A DNA stretch of 64,000 nucleotides from Nonomuraea zeae (GTDB lineage: Bacteria; Actinomycetota; Actinomycetes; Streptosporangiales; Streptosporangiaceae): positions 1 through 64,000 of the forward strand of contig NZ_VCKX01000005.1 of NCBI RefSeq assembly GCF_005889725.1. The letters run 5' to 3'. Positions 16,047 through 25,020 of the stretch are shown one piece after another. The position numbers and the translations under genes were made by a program. The notes beneath the pieces were generated by a model that did no database searches, had not been told where the DNA came from, and was given only the letters and a program-made list of their open reading frames with translations. Within the stretch, counting starts at the first letter, position 1; every line of letters begins with the position of its first letter.

Positions 16047-16976
16047 CTAGCCGTTGGAGAGGTTGAGCCGGATCTCCGTGTTGCGGTATCCGGCGCGCCG
16101 GAACGCGGCCGCCATCGGCGCGTTGCCCAGGTCCGTGGTGGCGGTGATGCGCTGCTCTCCGTTGGCATCGTGGATGCGGGTGATCTCCGCGAGCACCTCG
16201 TCCACGTAGCCGCGCCCCCGGAACTCCGGGACCACCCCGAGATAACCGACATTCACGTTGTACGGCGTCGCCGAGGGGATCGCCATGCCCGCCACCTCGT
16301 CCTCGGGCGTATAGGCGAGCCGCCACCACTCCCGCCGGCCCGGCGCCCCGAGATAGAAGTCCATCTCCTCGCGCGCGGTCGCGTCCACGCCCTTGGCCAG
16401 CAGGTTCGCGCGGGTCTGGGCGTCCAGGCTGCCCTCGGCGATCCTCCTGAACACCGCCAGGAACTCCTCGTCCGACGCTTCGGCGAAACGCAGCGCGCCG
16501 GTCGCCGCGGGCACCCCGTCGGCGGGGGCCCACTCGAACTGCAGGCGCTCCACCTCGTGGGTGAGACCCGCCGCGTGTGCCGCCGCCCGCCGCCATTCCA
16601 CGGCCGCCGACCTGACCGGGTCGTCGCGCCAGCCGCCGGCCGTCTTGATCGCGTACTGCACCGGCTGCGGGAACCCGGCCAGGCCGGCCCTGATCAGCTC
16701 GGCGCCGATGGCGGCACGGTCGCCCAGGGCGGGATCGGGGTCCACGTCGAGGCAGTCGAGCGCGACCGGATGCGCGCTGTCCTTCGGCCCCCACCACAGC
16801 GCCCGCGCCACGACCCGGTCACCGTCCTCGGCGATCCACGTCCACTCCGGCCGGTACATGTTCTCGGCCAGTTCGGCGAGATAGCGGTCGGCGGGGATCC
16901 AGCCGACCGGCTCGGTCACGGTCCACGAGGTCACTCGATCGAGGTCGGCGGGGGTAACCGCACGGTAGGCAAGCAC
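16047..16976 (-). CDS. GNAT family N-acetyltransferase, tandem-domain type
   Basis: 309 residues from GTG 16976, supported by AAGG 8 nt upstream (GTG 16982 is an alternative without one). The N-terminal half is a degenerate GNAT-like domain (AYRAVTPADLDRV, WTWIAEDGDRVVARALWW). The C-terminal half has the acetyl-CoA motif VVPEFRGRGYVDEVLAEI (about 240) and TTDLGNAPMAAAFRRAGYR (about 280). Two-domain GNATs include mycothiol synthase and aminoglycoside-type enzymes; the sequence does not decide between them. Confidence 0.82.
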   Translation of the reverse strand: MLAYRAVTPADLDRVTSWTVTEPVGWIPADRYLAELAENMYRPEWTWIAEDGDRVVARALWWGPKDSAHPVALDCLDVDPDPALGDRAAIGAELIRAGLAGFPQPVQYAIKTAGGWRDDPVRSAAVEWRRAAAHAAGLTHEVERLQFEWAPADGVPAATGALRFAEASDEEFLAVFRRIAEGSLDAQTRANLLAKGVDATAREEMDFYLGAPGRREWWRLAYTPEDEVAGMAIPSATPYNVNVGYLGVVPEFRGRGYVDEVLAEITRIHDANGEQRITATTDLGNAPMAAAFRRAGYRNTEIRLNLSNG

Positions 16977-17124
16977 CTGCACACCTTAGCGACCCATTTG
17001 CGGCTTTCGGGCTGATCGATCCTCCGGCGCCCATGCCCTATGCGGCACCCGTACGGCGGAAGATACTCGAACGCGGAACACGAGACCCCTGCTCCGTGCC
17101 GGCGGGCCGGCGAGGAGGACAAGC

Positions 17125-18160
17125 ATGGGCAACCGCCGCATCCATCTCGTCGGAAGCTACCCGGCGGCCGACACGCGCCAGGCCATGACGACCGTGGCCG
17201 GCGTGACGGGCCCGTACCTGAGGGCACTGGCGGACGGCGAGGTCGGCGCCCGCCGCAACTGGATCGCGCACGTCATCGACGGCCTCCGCGAGAATCCGGC
17301 CACCGAGCTGCGCACGGACGGAAGCTGGTCCGGCTACGACGACCGCCCCGTCTTCAGGGTCAAGCGCGGGCACCGCCTCACCTCCGGCTCCCTGAGCCTC
17401 GGCTACGCGGCCGTCGCCCGGGACAGCTACGAGGTGTTCAAGGAGGTCCGCGCGGAACACCATCTGGACGACGTGTCGTTCCAGGTCGGGATCCCCGGCG
17501 ACCTGGACCTCGCGTTCTTCGCCTTCGGAGCGGCCGGGGCGCTCACCCGCCGGCGGGTCTTCCGGGACGCGCCGGCCCGCGAGATCGAGGAGATCGCCGG
17601 GCAGGGCGGTCAGGACGTGCTGTTCCAGCTTGAGGTGCCCGCCGAGCTGGTCATGGTGGCCGGCGCTCCCCGGCCGCTGCGGACGGTGACCGCCCGCCTG
17701 CTGGTCCGCGGCATGGTGCGGCAGGCCGCCGCCGCGCCCCCCCGGCACCCGCTTCGGCGTCCACCTGTGCGTCGGCGACCTCAACAACAAGGCGCTGAAG
17801 CGGCTGAGCACCGTCGCGCCCGTGGTGTCCATGGTCGAGTCGCTGCTTCGGGCCTGGCCGCGAGGCCGCCCGCTGGAGTACGTCCACGTCCCGCTGGCGG
17901 CGGGCGACCAGCCGCCGCCGGTGGAGCCGGGCTTCTACCGAGCGCTGGAATCCCTCGCCGCGTCACCCCCGGACACCAGGTTCGCCGCCGGCCTGGTCCA
18001 CGAGGTTCAGGAGCCGGACGACCAGCGGAAGATCCTGCACGCCGTGGAGCGTCTCCTCTCCCGCACGGTGGACGTCTCCCCCGCCTGCGGCCTCGGCCGG
18101 CGTTCGCCACAGGACGCCCGGCTGGTCCTGGAAAGGGCGGTCGCCCTGGCCGAGTCATGA
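17125..18160 (+). pseudogene. UROD/MetE-like superfamily protein with a one-base frameshift
   Basis: Starts at ATG 17125 behind GAGGAG. Frame 1 encodes residues 1-204 (GIPGDLDLAFFAFG, VLFQLEVPAELV). After a run of seven C at 17737-17743 the family-like sequence continues in the next frame to TGA 18160 (GVHLCVGDLNNKAL, FAAGLVHEVQEPDDQRKIL, DVSPACGLGRRSPQDA). With six C the product would be about 345 residues, matching a TIM-barrel of the uroporphyrinogen decarboxylase / cobalamin-independent methionine synthase superfamily, whose C-terminal NPDCGL-type motif is seen here as SPACGL. The original frame also stays open, to 18186. Cause: sequencing error, a true null allele, or slippage. Substrate unknown. 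Confidence 0.75.
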
Positions 18161-18182
18161 CTGCGGAGCGCGGGAGCCGTCC

Positions 18183-18698
18183 CTAGCCTCGACGATCGTT
18201 CGACTCGCTCCACTTGAGCAGGAGCAGGGGCACCTCCTTGCGGAGGAACGCGAAGAAGCGCCGGGTCTCGTCCATCCGGGCGCCCGCAGGCGTGTCCACG
18301 CCGAGCACCTCGGCCCCGTCGCGCGCGCCCTCCTCGAAGCGGCGGAACACCTCGTCGCTCGACGCCGCGGCTTTGTACCACGCCGTCTGGTCGACCCGGT
18401 AATGATCCCGGCGCTCTCCCGGGTCCCGCTCGCGGGTCACCATCCCGACCCTCATCAGGTATTTCACCGCGCCCGAGACCGCCGACGGGCCGACCTGCAG
18501 CAGGTCGGCGAGCTCGGCGGCGGTGCGGCGGCCGTCGTCGGCGACGAGGAGCGCCGCGAGCACGCGCGCGGCCATGCGCGGATACCCCGAGTCGGACATG
18601 AGCATGGCGAAGCGTTCGAGGAACCTCAGCGCGTCGTCCGTGGGCACGTCGCGGGTGCGCTCGATCACGCCGCTCTCGTCGTCAGCTCTGTCGGTCAT
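18183..18698 (-). CDS. MarR/GbsR-type winged-helix regulator of the ABC exporter
   Basis: 171 residues from ATG 18698 with AAGGG upstream. A winged helix occupies about 40-105 (MAARVLAALLVADDGRRTAAELADLL, then VGPSAVSGAVKYLMRVGMVTRERDPG as recognition helix and wing). A helical C terminus (about 110-171) would form the dimer. It is transcribed away from the ABC exporter, with a perfect 21-bp palindrome between them, so it most likely represses the exporter and itself. Ligand unknown. Confidence 0.87.
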   Translation of the reverse strand: MTDRADDESGVIERTRDVPTDDALRFLERFAMLMSDSGYPRMAARVLAALLVADDGRRTAAELADLLQVGPSAVSGAVKYLMRVGMVTRERDPGERRDHYRVDQTAWYKAAASSDEVFRRFEEGARDGAEVLGVDTPAGARMDETRRFFAFLRKEVPLLLLKWSESNDRRG

Positions 18699-18750
18699 GC
18701 ACACCCTTTGCGCGTCGTCGTGGATGAGCCCCAGGCTACAGAATACTGAT

Positions 18751-18771
18751 AGTTCACGAATTTCGTGAACT
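18751..18771. promoter_or_regulatory. Perfect 21-bp palindromic operator between regulator and ABC exporter
   Basis: AGTTCACGAA (18751-18760), central T, then TTCGTGAACT (18762-18771): ten-base-pair arms without mismatch. A possible -10, TGTAAT (18775-18780), lies 9 nt before the exporter ATG, and GTTCAC (18752-18757) sits at the -35 distance, so a bound regulator would cover the promoter. Confidence 0.8.
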
Positions 18772-18789
18772 TCATGTAATGTGCAAAGC

Positions 18790-19719
18790 ATGGCGAACAT
18801 GATCTCCGTGTCCGGTCTGGTCAAGACCTTCGGCCGGACACGGGCGCTCGACGGCCTGGACCTGACGGTCCGGGCCGGTGAGGTGCACGGATTCCTCGGG
18901 CCGAACGGAGCCGGAAAGTCCACGGCCATCCGCGTCCTGCTCGGCCTGCTGCGTCAGGACTCCGGCACCGCCCGGCTGCTGGACGGCGATCCGTGGCGGG
19001 ACGCGACGACCCTGCACCGGCGGCTGGCGTACGTGCCCGGTGACGTGACCCTCTGGCCGACCCTGACCGGCGGCGAGGCGATCGACCTGCTCGGGCGGAT
19101 GCGCGGCGGGCTCGACCCCCGGCGCCGAGCCGAGCTGCTCGATCGCTTCGAGCTGGATCCGCGGAAGAAGGGCCGGGCCTACTCGAAGGGCAACCGGCAG
19201 AAAGTGGCCCTGGTGGCGGCGCTGTCGTCGGACGCCGAGCTGCTCATCCTGGACGAGCCCACCTCCGGCCTCGATCCGCTGATGGAGGCGCTCTTCCAGC
19301 AGAGCATCCAGGAAGAGCGGCGCAAAGGACGCACGGTGCTGCTGTCCAGCCACATCCTCGCCGAGGTCGAGGCCCTGTGCGACCGGGTGAGCATCATCCG
19401 GCACGGCCGCACCGTGGAGACGGGCACGCTCAGCGAGCTGCGCCACCTCACCCGGACCTCGATCACGGCCGAGCTCGCCGGCCCCGTCCCCCGGCTCGCC
19501 GAGTCGGCCGGCGTGCACGACCTGTGGACGCAGGGCAACCAGCTGCGCTGCCAGGTCGACGGCGACGCGCTGGACGCGCTGCTGCGCGAGCTCGTGGCGG
19601 TGGGCGTGCGGAGCCTGGTCAGCCGGCCACCGACGCTGGAGGAGATGTTCCTGCGCCACTACGAGGACAACATGTCCGGCGCGGGCCGGGCGGGAAAGCA
19701 CGCGGTGGCACAGCGATGA
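18790..19719 (+). CDS. ABC exporter ATP-binding protein
   Basis: 309 residues from ATG 18790. The nucleotide-binding domain (about 5-215) has Walker [10 protein letters not shown] (about 39), a signature loop in unusual form [11 protein letters not shown] (about 135), Walker [14 protein letters not shown] (about 153) and the switch histidine in LLSSH (about 185). The C-terminal about 80 residues are the DUF4162-like tail of drug and antibiotic exporters. No Shine-Dalgarno sequence is visible and the probable TSS lies close to the ATG, so translation may be leaderless. The stop overlaps the permease ATG by 4 nt. Confidence 0.93.
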   Translation: MANMISVSGLVKTFGRTRALDGLDLTVRAGEVHGFLGPNGAGKSTAIRVLLGLLRQDSGTARLLDGDPWRDATTLHRRLAYVPGDVTLWPTLTGGEAIDLLGRMRGGLDPRRRAELLDRFELDPRKKGRAYSKGNRQKVALVAALSSDAELLILDEPTSGLDPLMEALFQQSIQEERRKGRTVLLSSHILAEVEALCDRVSIIRHGRTVETGTLSELRHLTRTSITAELAGPVPRLAESAGVHDLWTQGNQLRCQVDGDALDALLRELVAVGVRSLVSRPPTLEEMFLRHYEDNMSGAGRAGKHAVAQR

Positions 19720-21308
19720 GCACTCTTACCGGCACCGGCGGGCTGATCCGGCTCATCCTGCGGCGCGACCGGGTGCGGTTACCCGTCTGGTTCGGGCTCG
19801 TGGCGGTGCTCGTGATCGGCGTCGCCGGCTCGGTGGCCGGCGCCTATCCCACGGAGGAGGCCCGCCAGGCGTTCCTCCACACCACCAACGGCGATCCGAC
19901 GCAGCTCATGATGATCGGCCCGATCTACGACTCCTCCACCGCGGGGCTCGCCGTGTGGCGCGTACGCGGGCAGGCCGCCCTGCTGATCGCGCTGGCGAGC
20001 ATGTTCCTGGTGATCCGCAGCACCCGAGGAGAGGAGGAAGCGGGCCGCAGCGAGCTGCTGGGCTCGGCCGTGGTCGGCAGGCACGCACCGCTCACGGCGG
20101 CGCTGGCCGTGGCGTTCGCCGCCAACCTGGTCACCGCCCTCGTCGTGACGCTGGGCCTCGCGGGCCAGGGGCTGCCTCTTCCCGGCTCCCTGGTGATGGG
20201 GCTGTCGGTCGCCGCCGCCGGCTGGGTCTTCGCCGCGCTCGCCGGCCTGGTGGCCCAGCTGACCGCGAGCTCTCGTACCGCCACCGGCATCGCCGCCACG
20301 GCGATGGGCGTCCTGTACGCGGTGCGCGCGATCGCCGACGTCGAGAACAGCCCGTGGGTGTCCTGGCTGTCGCCGTTCGGCTGGACCCAGCACATGCGCC
20401 CCTTCGCCGGTGACCGCTACTGGCCGCTCCTGCCCGTCGTCGGCCTGGTCCTGCTGCTGACGGCCGGCGCCTACCGGATGTCGGCACGCCGGGACCTCGG
20501 GGCCGGAGTCCTCCCGCCCCGGCTCGGTCCCGCCGTCGCGGCGCCGGGCCTGCGCAGCTCACTCGCCCTGGCCTGGCGGTTGCAGCGGGGCATGCTGCTC
20601 GCCTGGACCGTCGCGTTCACCGCCTTCGGCGCCGGCCTGGGAGGCGCGGCGCGCAGCGCGGCCGAGCAGCTGAACGCGAGCGAGGCCCTGCGGAGCCTGA
20701 TCGAGCGGATGGGTGGCGTCGGCCGTCCCGCCGACGGCTTCTTCGCCTTCGTCATCTACCTGATGAGCCAGGTCATCACGGTCTACGCGATCCAGGCGAC
20801 CCTGCGGCTGCGGGCCGAGGAGAGCGCCGGCCGCGCCGAGGTCGTCCTGACCGGTCCGGTCGGCCGGCTGCGCTGGGCAGGCGGTCATCTGGCCATCGTC
20901 GCGGCCGGGTCGGCGATCGCGCTCGCCGGGACCGGCCTCGGGATGGGCCTGGTACACGGGCTCTCCACGGGAGATCCGGGCGGCGAGATCGCCCGGCTGC
21001 TGGGCGCGAGCCTGACGCGGCTGCCCTCCGTGCTGGTGCTGGCCGCCGTCTGCGCGCTGGCGTACGGCCTGCTGCCCCGGCTGGCGGCGGTCGTCGCCTA
21101 TGGCGCGCTCGGCCTGTGCCTGGTGCTCGAATTCGCGGTCGAGCTGCTGCACGCCGATCCGTCGATCTTGACGGTGTCGCCGTACGCGCAGACCCCCGGG
21201 CTTCCGGTCGCCGGCTTCGCCCTGACACCGCTGATCCTGCTGACCGTCGTCGCGACCGGACTCACCGCCGCCGGGCTGGCCGCGCTCCGCCGTCGCGACG
21301 TCGGATGA
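19716..21308 (+). CDS. ABC exporter permease (polyketide-antibiotic exporter type)
   Basis: 530 residues with about twelve hydrophobic helices in two six-helix halves (about 20-260 and 290-525), each with a large extracytoplasmic loop after the first helix. This double-length permease matches the group annotated as exporters of polyketide antibiotics (TnrB3/COG3559). Translationally coupled (ATGA) to the ATPase. Together with the divergent regulator it forms a self-contained efflux unit. Substrate unknown; it may serve resistance, since no biosynthetic cluster is adjacent. Confidence 0.9.
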   Translation: MSTLTGTGGLIRLILRRDRVRLPVWFGLVAVLVIGVAGSVAGAYPTEEARQAFLHTTNGDPTQLMMIGPIYDSSTAGLAVWRVRGQAALLIALASMFLVIRSTRGEEEAGRSELLGSAVVGRHAPLTAALAVAFAANLVTALVVTLGLAGQGLPLPGSLVMGLSVAAAGWVFAALAGLVAQLTASSRTATGIAATAMGVLYAVRAIADVENSPWVSWLSPFGWTQHMRPFAGDRYWPLLPVVGLVLLLTAGAYRMSARRDLGAGVLPPRLGPAVAAPGLRSSLALAWRLQRGMLLAWTVAFTAFGAGLGGAARSAAEQLNASEALRSLIERMGGVGRPADGFFAFVIYLMSQVITVYAIQATLRLRAEESAGRAEVVLTGPVGRLRWAGGHLAIVAAGSAIALAGTGLGMGLVHGLSTGDPGGEIARLLGASLTRLPSVLVLAAVCALAYGLLPRLAAVVAYGALGLCLVLEFAVELLHADPSILTVSPYAQTPGLPVAGFALTPLILLTVVATGLTAAGLAALRRRDVG

Positions 21309-21323
21309 GCCATCCTCATCCGA

Positions 21324-22022
21324 TCATCTGCCGCGGACAAATCGCCCGCCCAGTACGCCGTACCACAACAGGACCGGCAGGTGAAGGGCGTACCCGGCCT
21401 GCTCCATCACCACCGACGGCCCTTCACCGCCGGTCGTCCACGGGAGCGCGACCCCGGCCAGCCCGAAGATCGCGACGATCACCCCGGCACGGCGCAGGCT
21501 CCCCGGCATCGGGACCCCGGCCGCAGCGGCGGCAGTGGCCGCGACCCACAGCAGCCCGGCCAGGTTGACCAGCCACTTGGCGGTAAGGAGCACCCCGGCG
21601 GCCACGGCGCTCGCCTGATCCAACTGGCCCGGCCGGCCCGGCTGGGCCAGCTGAGGAGGTGCGGCCAGGTGGGCCAGCTGGGTCAGGGCCAGGTTGCCCG
21701 CGTCATGGGCCAGGCCGGCCAGCCCCGCCGCCGACAGCAACCCGCCGGCCAGCACCACCAGATACGGCCTCGGCGCCTCGGCCGAGCCGGCGGCCACCAC
21801 CAGCCCCGCGGCGGTCAGCGCCAGCCAGCCCAGCACGTCGACGGCCAGCTCGGCCAGATGCAGCCCGGCGTGCTGGTCCACCGCGGCCAGCGTGGCGGCG
21901 GGATCGGCCGGATTCAGGGTAAGCCCCGATGGCACCACCATGGCCGCACCAGCGATCATGGCAAGTGCCGAGCTCAGCAGCAGAGCACCGGCGAGCCGGG
22001 CCCGCGGGTTCAGATCGGTCAT
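21324..22022 (-). CDS. DUF4386-like integral membrane protein
   Basis: 232 residues from ATG 22022, with about six hydrophobic helices (LLLSSALAMIAGAAMVV; DVLGWLALTAAGLVVAAG; YLVVLAGGLLSAAGLAGLA; LVNLAGLLWVAATAAAAAG; GVIVAIFGLAGVALP; LPVLLWYGVLGG) and the extended loop LNPADPAATLAAVDQHAGLHLAE between the first two, as in DUF4386. Transcribed divergently from a MerR regulator 53 nt away that probably controls it. No ribosome binding site is visible. Function unknown. Confidence 0.75.
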   Translation of the reverse strand: MTDLNPRARLAGALLLSSALAMIAGAAMVVPSGLTLNPADPAATLAAVDQHAGLHLAELAVDVLGWLALTAAGLVVAAGSAEAPRPYLVVLAGGLLSAAGLAGLAHDAGNLALTQLAHLAAPPQLAQPGRPGQLDQASAVAAGVLLTAKWLVNLAGLLWVAATAAAAAGVPMPGSLRRAGVIVAIFGLAGVALPWTTGGEGPSVVMEQAGYALHLPVLLWYGVLGGRFVRGR

Positions 22023-22037
22023 GGACGGGACCGTAGA

Positions 22038-22058
22038 ACTCTGACGCAGCGACAAAGT
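22038..22058. promoter_or_regulatory. Putative MerR operator/promoter between membrane protein and MerR gene
   Basis: ACTCTGACGC (22038-22047), A, GCGACAAAGT (22049-22058) are inverted repeats matching 8 of 10 bases. On the minus strand the dyad lies between TTGACT (-35 like, 22056-22061) and TTCTAC (-10 like), the placement typical of MerR-activated promoters. Confidence 0.55.
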
Positions 22059-22075
22059 CAACACGAGGGGTCGAG

Positions 22076-22795
22076 ATGTGGCGGATCGGGCAGCTCGCGC
22101 GCATGGCCGGCGTCTCGGAACGCACCCTGCGCCACTACGACAAGATCGGGCTGCTCAGACCCGCCGCCGTGGACCGCGCCACCGGCTACCGCTGGTACGG
22201 CGTGACCGAGCTGTCCCGGCTCGAACGCATCCGCGCATTGCAGCGTCTGGGCCTGCCGCTACGCCAGATCACCGACCTGCTGGACGCGCCCGAGTCACAG
22301 CTGCGCCAGGCCATGACCGAGACCCTGACCAGCATCCGGCGCGACATCGCCGCCCTGACCACGACGGCCGCCCACGTGCAGGACCATCTCACCTCGCCGA
22401 TGTCGATCCTGCCGCAGCAGACCAGCGTGGGCCCCCGCCGCCTGCGCGTACGCCACCTGCGCCTCGATCACCCGGCCGAGCTGGCCACCATCTGCCCGGC
22501 ACCGCCGGCGACCCTGCTGACCTGGCTGCACGGGCTGCCGGCGGGCGGATTCGCCGCTGCGGTGACCACGGAAGGGGGCGGCCGGCAGCTCACCCTGCCC
22601 GCCCGCGCCGTCGTACGCGCCGTCGTCCCGGCCACCGCCGGGGTGATCCAGGCCGGGCAGGAGCTGTTCGGCTGGCTGGATCGTCACCATCTGGACGTGG
22701 CCGGTCCGACTGTGGAGGAGTACCTCATGGACGCCGACGGCACGCGGGCCACCGTCCTGGAGATCTCCGTCCGCCCACGCGCGGCGCTCTCCTGA
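22076..22795 (+). CDS. MerR family transcriptional regulator
   Basis: 239 residues from ATG 22076 with GAGGGG 6 nt upstream. The N-terminal winged helix is textbook MerR (RIGQLARMAGVSERTLRHYDKIGLL, 3-27; YRWYGVTELSRLERIRALQRLG, about 38-59), followed by a dimerisation helix (about 75-105) and a C-terminal domain of about 120 residues that could bind a small molecule (GyrI-like size). It most likely activates the divergent membrane protein gene. Confidence 0.92.
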   Translation: MWRIGQLARMAGVSERTLRHYDKIGLLRPAAVDRATGYRWYGVTELSRLERIRALQRLGLPLRQITDLLDAPESQLRQAMTETLTSIRRDIAALTTTAAHVQDHLTSPMSILPQQTSVGPRRLRVRHLRLDHPAELATICPAPPATLLTWLHGLPAGGFAAAVTTEGGGRQLTLPARAVVRAVVPATAGVIQAGQELFGWLDRHHLDVAGPTVEEYLMDADGTRATVLEISVRPRAALS

Positions 22796-23218
22796 TCAGG
22801 ACGGGTGCTTCTGCTCAGGATCTCGATAAGGATCCGCGTACGGCTTGGTGGGCTGCCGTACCGAGTCAAGGATGGGCCGCATGGCCGGTCCGGCCACGTA
22901 GTAGCGTCCCCTGGCTTGCCCCTGAGGCACGAGCCAACTCAACCGGCACAGCTCACGAATGTCCCTGACGGCCTGCTGAGGGCTCAGCTCCGCGTCCTGC
23001 TGGTAGACGGTACGCCGGACGCGCGAGTCCCAGAAGGCCGGCAGGAGGGCGAATACAGTTCGCTCATCGAGGCCCGCTGCAGACATGGCGGCCGACAGCT
23101 CGATCCAGGCACGACTCAGCAGGTCGACACGACGCTTCGCCTGTTGTGTCTGAATGTGGTGAGCGCGCAACCCTGAGACGGCCTCCGGGATAGAGGGATA
23201 TGTCAGCCCTTTGGACAC
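22796..23218 (-). CDS. Hypothetical protein, possible Fic-family C-terminal remnant
   Basis: 140 residues from GTG 23218 without a ribosome binding site. Helical first half (VSGLRAHHIQTQQAKRRVDLL), then a winged-helix-like second half (LSPQQAVRDIRELCRLSWLV, GRYYVAGPAM) resembling the C-terminal helices and wing that follow the Fic domain in actinobacterial Fic proteins; no HxFx(D/E)GNGRxxR catalytic motif remains. It could be an independent small DNA-binding protein or a truncated gene. Its stop abuts the MerR stop (22795/22796). Confidence 0.45.
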   Translation of the reverse strand: MSKGLTYPSIPEAVSGLRAHHIQTQQAKRRVDLLSRAWIELSAAMSAAGLDERTVFALLPAFWDSRVRRTVYQQDAELSPQQAVRDIRELCRLSWLVPQGQARGRYYVAGPAMRPILDSVRQPTKPYADPYRDPEQKHPS

Positions 23219-23232
23219 CGGAGGAACCGATC

Positions 23233-23274
23233 ATGAAGCGACGCACCGCCCCATGGCCGCGGCCCGAGTGGTGA
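23233..23274 (+). CDS. Short leader peptide preceding the ECF sigma factor
   Basis: A 13-codon ORF (MKRRTAPWPRPEW) begins 8 nt after GGAGG, the best ribosome binding site in the area. Its TGA (23272-23274) overlaps the GTG start of the sigma gene (23271) by 4 nt, the same coupling used between operon genes here. Two tryptophans and two Pro-containing pairs could make translation sensitive to supply or stalling. Whether it is translated is inference. Confidence 0.45.
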   Translation: MKRRTAPWPRPEW

Positions 23275-23837
23275 GTCGGCCCACGGAGGAGCTCGGCGAC
23301 TCGGAGATCATCGCCGCCTCTTCGGAAGACCCCGAGGCGTTCGGCGAGCTGTTCCGTCGCCACTCCCCACGACTCCACGCCTACATCAAGCGCCGCCTCG
23401 GGCCCACTCTCGCCGACGACATCGTGGCGGAGGCGTTCGCCACCGCGTTCCGGCAGCGGGGGCGGTTCGACGGACGGGCGGAGTTCGGCGCCTGGTTATG
23501 GGGCATCGCCGGCAACCTGATCGCCAAGCACCACCGGCAGGAGACCCGCATGTTCAGGGCGTTCGCCCGGACGGGCGTGGACCCCGCCGAGGACGGCGTC
23601 GCCGAGCTGGTCAGCGATCGCGTGCTCGCCGCCGCGCACGGCCCGCGCCTGGCGAAGGCCCTCGCCTCACTGAGCTCCCAGGACCGCAGCGCCATCCTGC
23701 TGCTGGCCTGGGGCGAGCTGTCGTACGCCGAGATCGCGGGGATCTTGGATCTGCCGCTCGGCACCGTCAAGGCCAAAATTCACCGGGCTCGGACGAAGCT
23801 CCGCAAAGCCCTCCCGGGGGAGAACAACGATGGATGA
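23271..23837 (+). CDS. ECF-type RNA polymerase sigma factor
   Basis: 188 residues from GTG 23271 (VSRPTEELGDSEII), chosen because it is coupled to the upstream leader ORF; ATG 23253 is an alternative without a ribosome binding site. Region 2 spans about 25-90 (LFRRHSPRLHAYIKRRLG, ADDIVAEAFATAFRQRGRFD, GAWLWGIAGNLI) and region 4 about 130-180 (LSSQDRSAILLLAWGELSYA, LPLGTVKAKIHRARTKLR). It overlaps the next gene, a CU044_5270-type membrane protein, by 8 nt; this pairing is common in Streptosporangiales. Target promoters unknown. Confidence 0.88.
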   Translation: MSRPTEELGDSEIIAASSEDPEAFGELFRRHSPRLHAYIKRRLGPTLADDIVAEAFATAFRQRGRFDGRAEFGAWLWGIAGNLIAKHHRQETRMFRAFARTGVDPAEDGVAELVSDRVLAAAHGPRLAKALASLSSQDRSAILLLAWGELSYAEIAGILDLPLGTVKAKIHRARTKLRKALPGENNDG

Positions 23838-25020
23838 ACTCGACGCGCTGCGCCAGATGCGGACGACCCTGGCCCGCGAGGAGAGCCCGGACCGGCTCGC
23901 CCTGCGTGCCGACTGGCGCTCCGATCACCGGCCGCGCCCCCGCCGCAGCTTCCGGGTCCCGCTGGTCAGCGTGGTGGCGACGGCCGCCCTGCTCGCGGCG
24001 ACCCTGGCTGCCGTCTCTCTGACCTCGGACGGGGATCAGCCCGTTCGTCTGGGAGAGAGCGAGAGTCCACGCGTACCGGGCAACGCACTGCTGGTGGCCG
24101 CCACCAATGTGCGGACGGAGCCGATCGGCGCGTACTGGCACACCACCCGCATCACCGGGAAGATCTACGCGGTCGGCGAGAGCGCGGCGGACCACTACAA
24201 GATCGAGGGGAGGATGCAGTACGACCAGTGGACCGATCGGGGCGGCCAGGCGTGCACCACCGTTCAGAGCCTGCCGGCGCGCCCCTGGAGCGCCCGCGAC
24301 AGGCGGAGCTGGCAGCAGGCTGGAGCACCGACAAAGGTACAGATCCCGACCGCGGAAGGGCTCGGCACCCTGTTCTTCGACAGCCCGGCAAGAAAGCCGG
24401 CCTGCCGCAAGAATCGTGACCAGCGATTCTTCGGGATGACCCCGCGACAGCTGGCCGCGCTGCCGGCCCAGCCCGAGCGGCTGGAGGACGCCCTGCTGGA
24501 CCTCGAAGGCAACTGGGCGGCGTACGCACCGAAGGTGACCAAGCAGCCGATCCGGGCCCTGCACGGCGAGGCGCGCGTCCGGGCGCTGAGTGACGTGGCC
24601 GGCACCCTGCTGGCCATGGCGCCCGTCCCTCCAGAGGTGCGGGCGGCCGCGTTCCGGATGCTCGCCACCCTGCCCGGCGTCAAGGTCGGAGGCAAGGCGA
24701 CCGACCCGCTGGGCCGCCCTGGAGTGGTGGTCTCCCTGCCCTTGGAGACGACCATCCCCCTCGGCCTCTACACCGCGCCCAAGCAGCTCGGCACCTACCG
24801 GCGGCAGTGGATCATCGACCCCGGCACCGGGACGCTGCTGGCCCTGCGGGATCTTGTGGCGACGCCGCCGCGCGGCTCCCGGGACCTCCCGCGGGGCGAC
24901 GACGGCAGGCCGCGCCGCCTGACGGCCGAGAGCCAGCCTGACCGCTTTCACGAGCCAGGAGAGGTGTCCGAGTACGAGACGTACGAGGTCGCGGAGTGGA
25001 CCGACACGGCACCGAAGTGA
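23830..25020 (+). CDS. CU044_5270 family membrane protein, probable sigma-factor partner
   Basis: 396 residues from ATG 23830. A basic cytoplasmic N terminus of about 40 residues (DELDALRQMRTTL) precedes one membrane helix (VPLVSVVATAALLAATLAAVSL, about 44-65). A large extracytoplasmic domain follows, with AYWHTTRITGKIY, FFGMTPRQLAALPAQ and a C-terminal LGTYRRQWIIDPGTGTLLAL segment. The layout resembles an anti-sigma factor with an external sensor, but the N terminus lacks an obvious zinc-binding HxxxCxxC motif, so anti-sigma activity is inferred from the operon only. Confidence 0.82.
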   Translation: MDELDALRQMRTTLAREESPDRLALRADWRSDHRPRPRRSFRVPLVSVVATAALLAATLAAVSLTSDGDQPVRLGESESPRVPGNALLVAATNVRTEPIGAYWHTTRITGKIYAVGESAADHYKIEGRMQYDQWTDRGGQACTTVQSLPARPWSARDRRSWQQAGAPTKVQIPTAEGLGTLFFDSPARKPACRKNRDQRFFGMTPRQLAALPAQPERLEDALLDLEGNWAAYAPKVTKQPIRALHGEARVRALSDVAGTLLAMAPVPPEVRAAAFRMLATLPGVKVGGKATDPLGRPGVVVSLPLETTIPLGLYTAPKQLGTYRRQWIIDPGTGTLLALRDLVATPPRGSRDLPRGDDGRPRRLTAESQPDRFHEPGEVSEYETYEVAEWTDTAPK

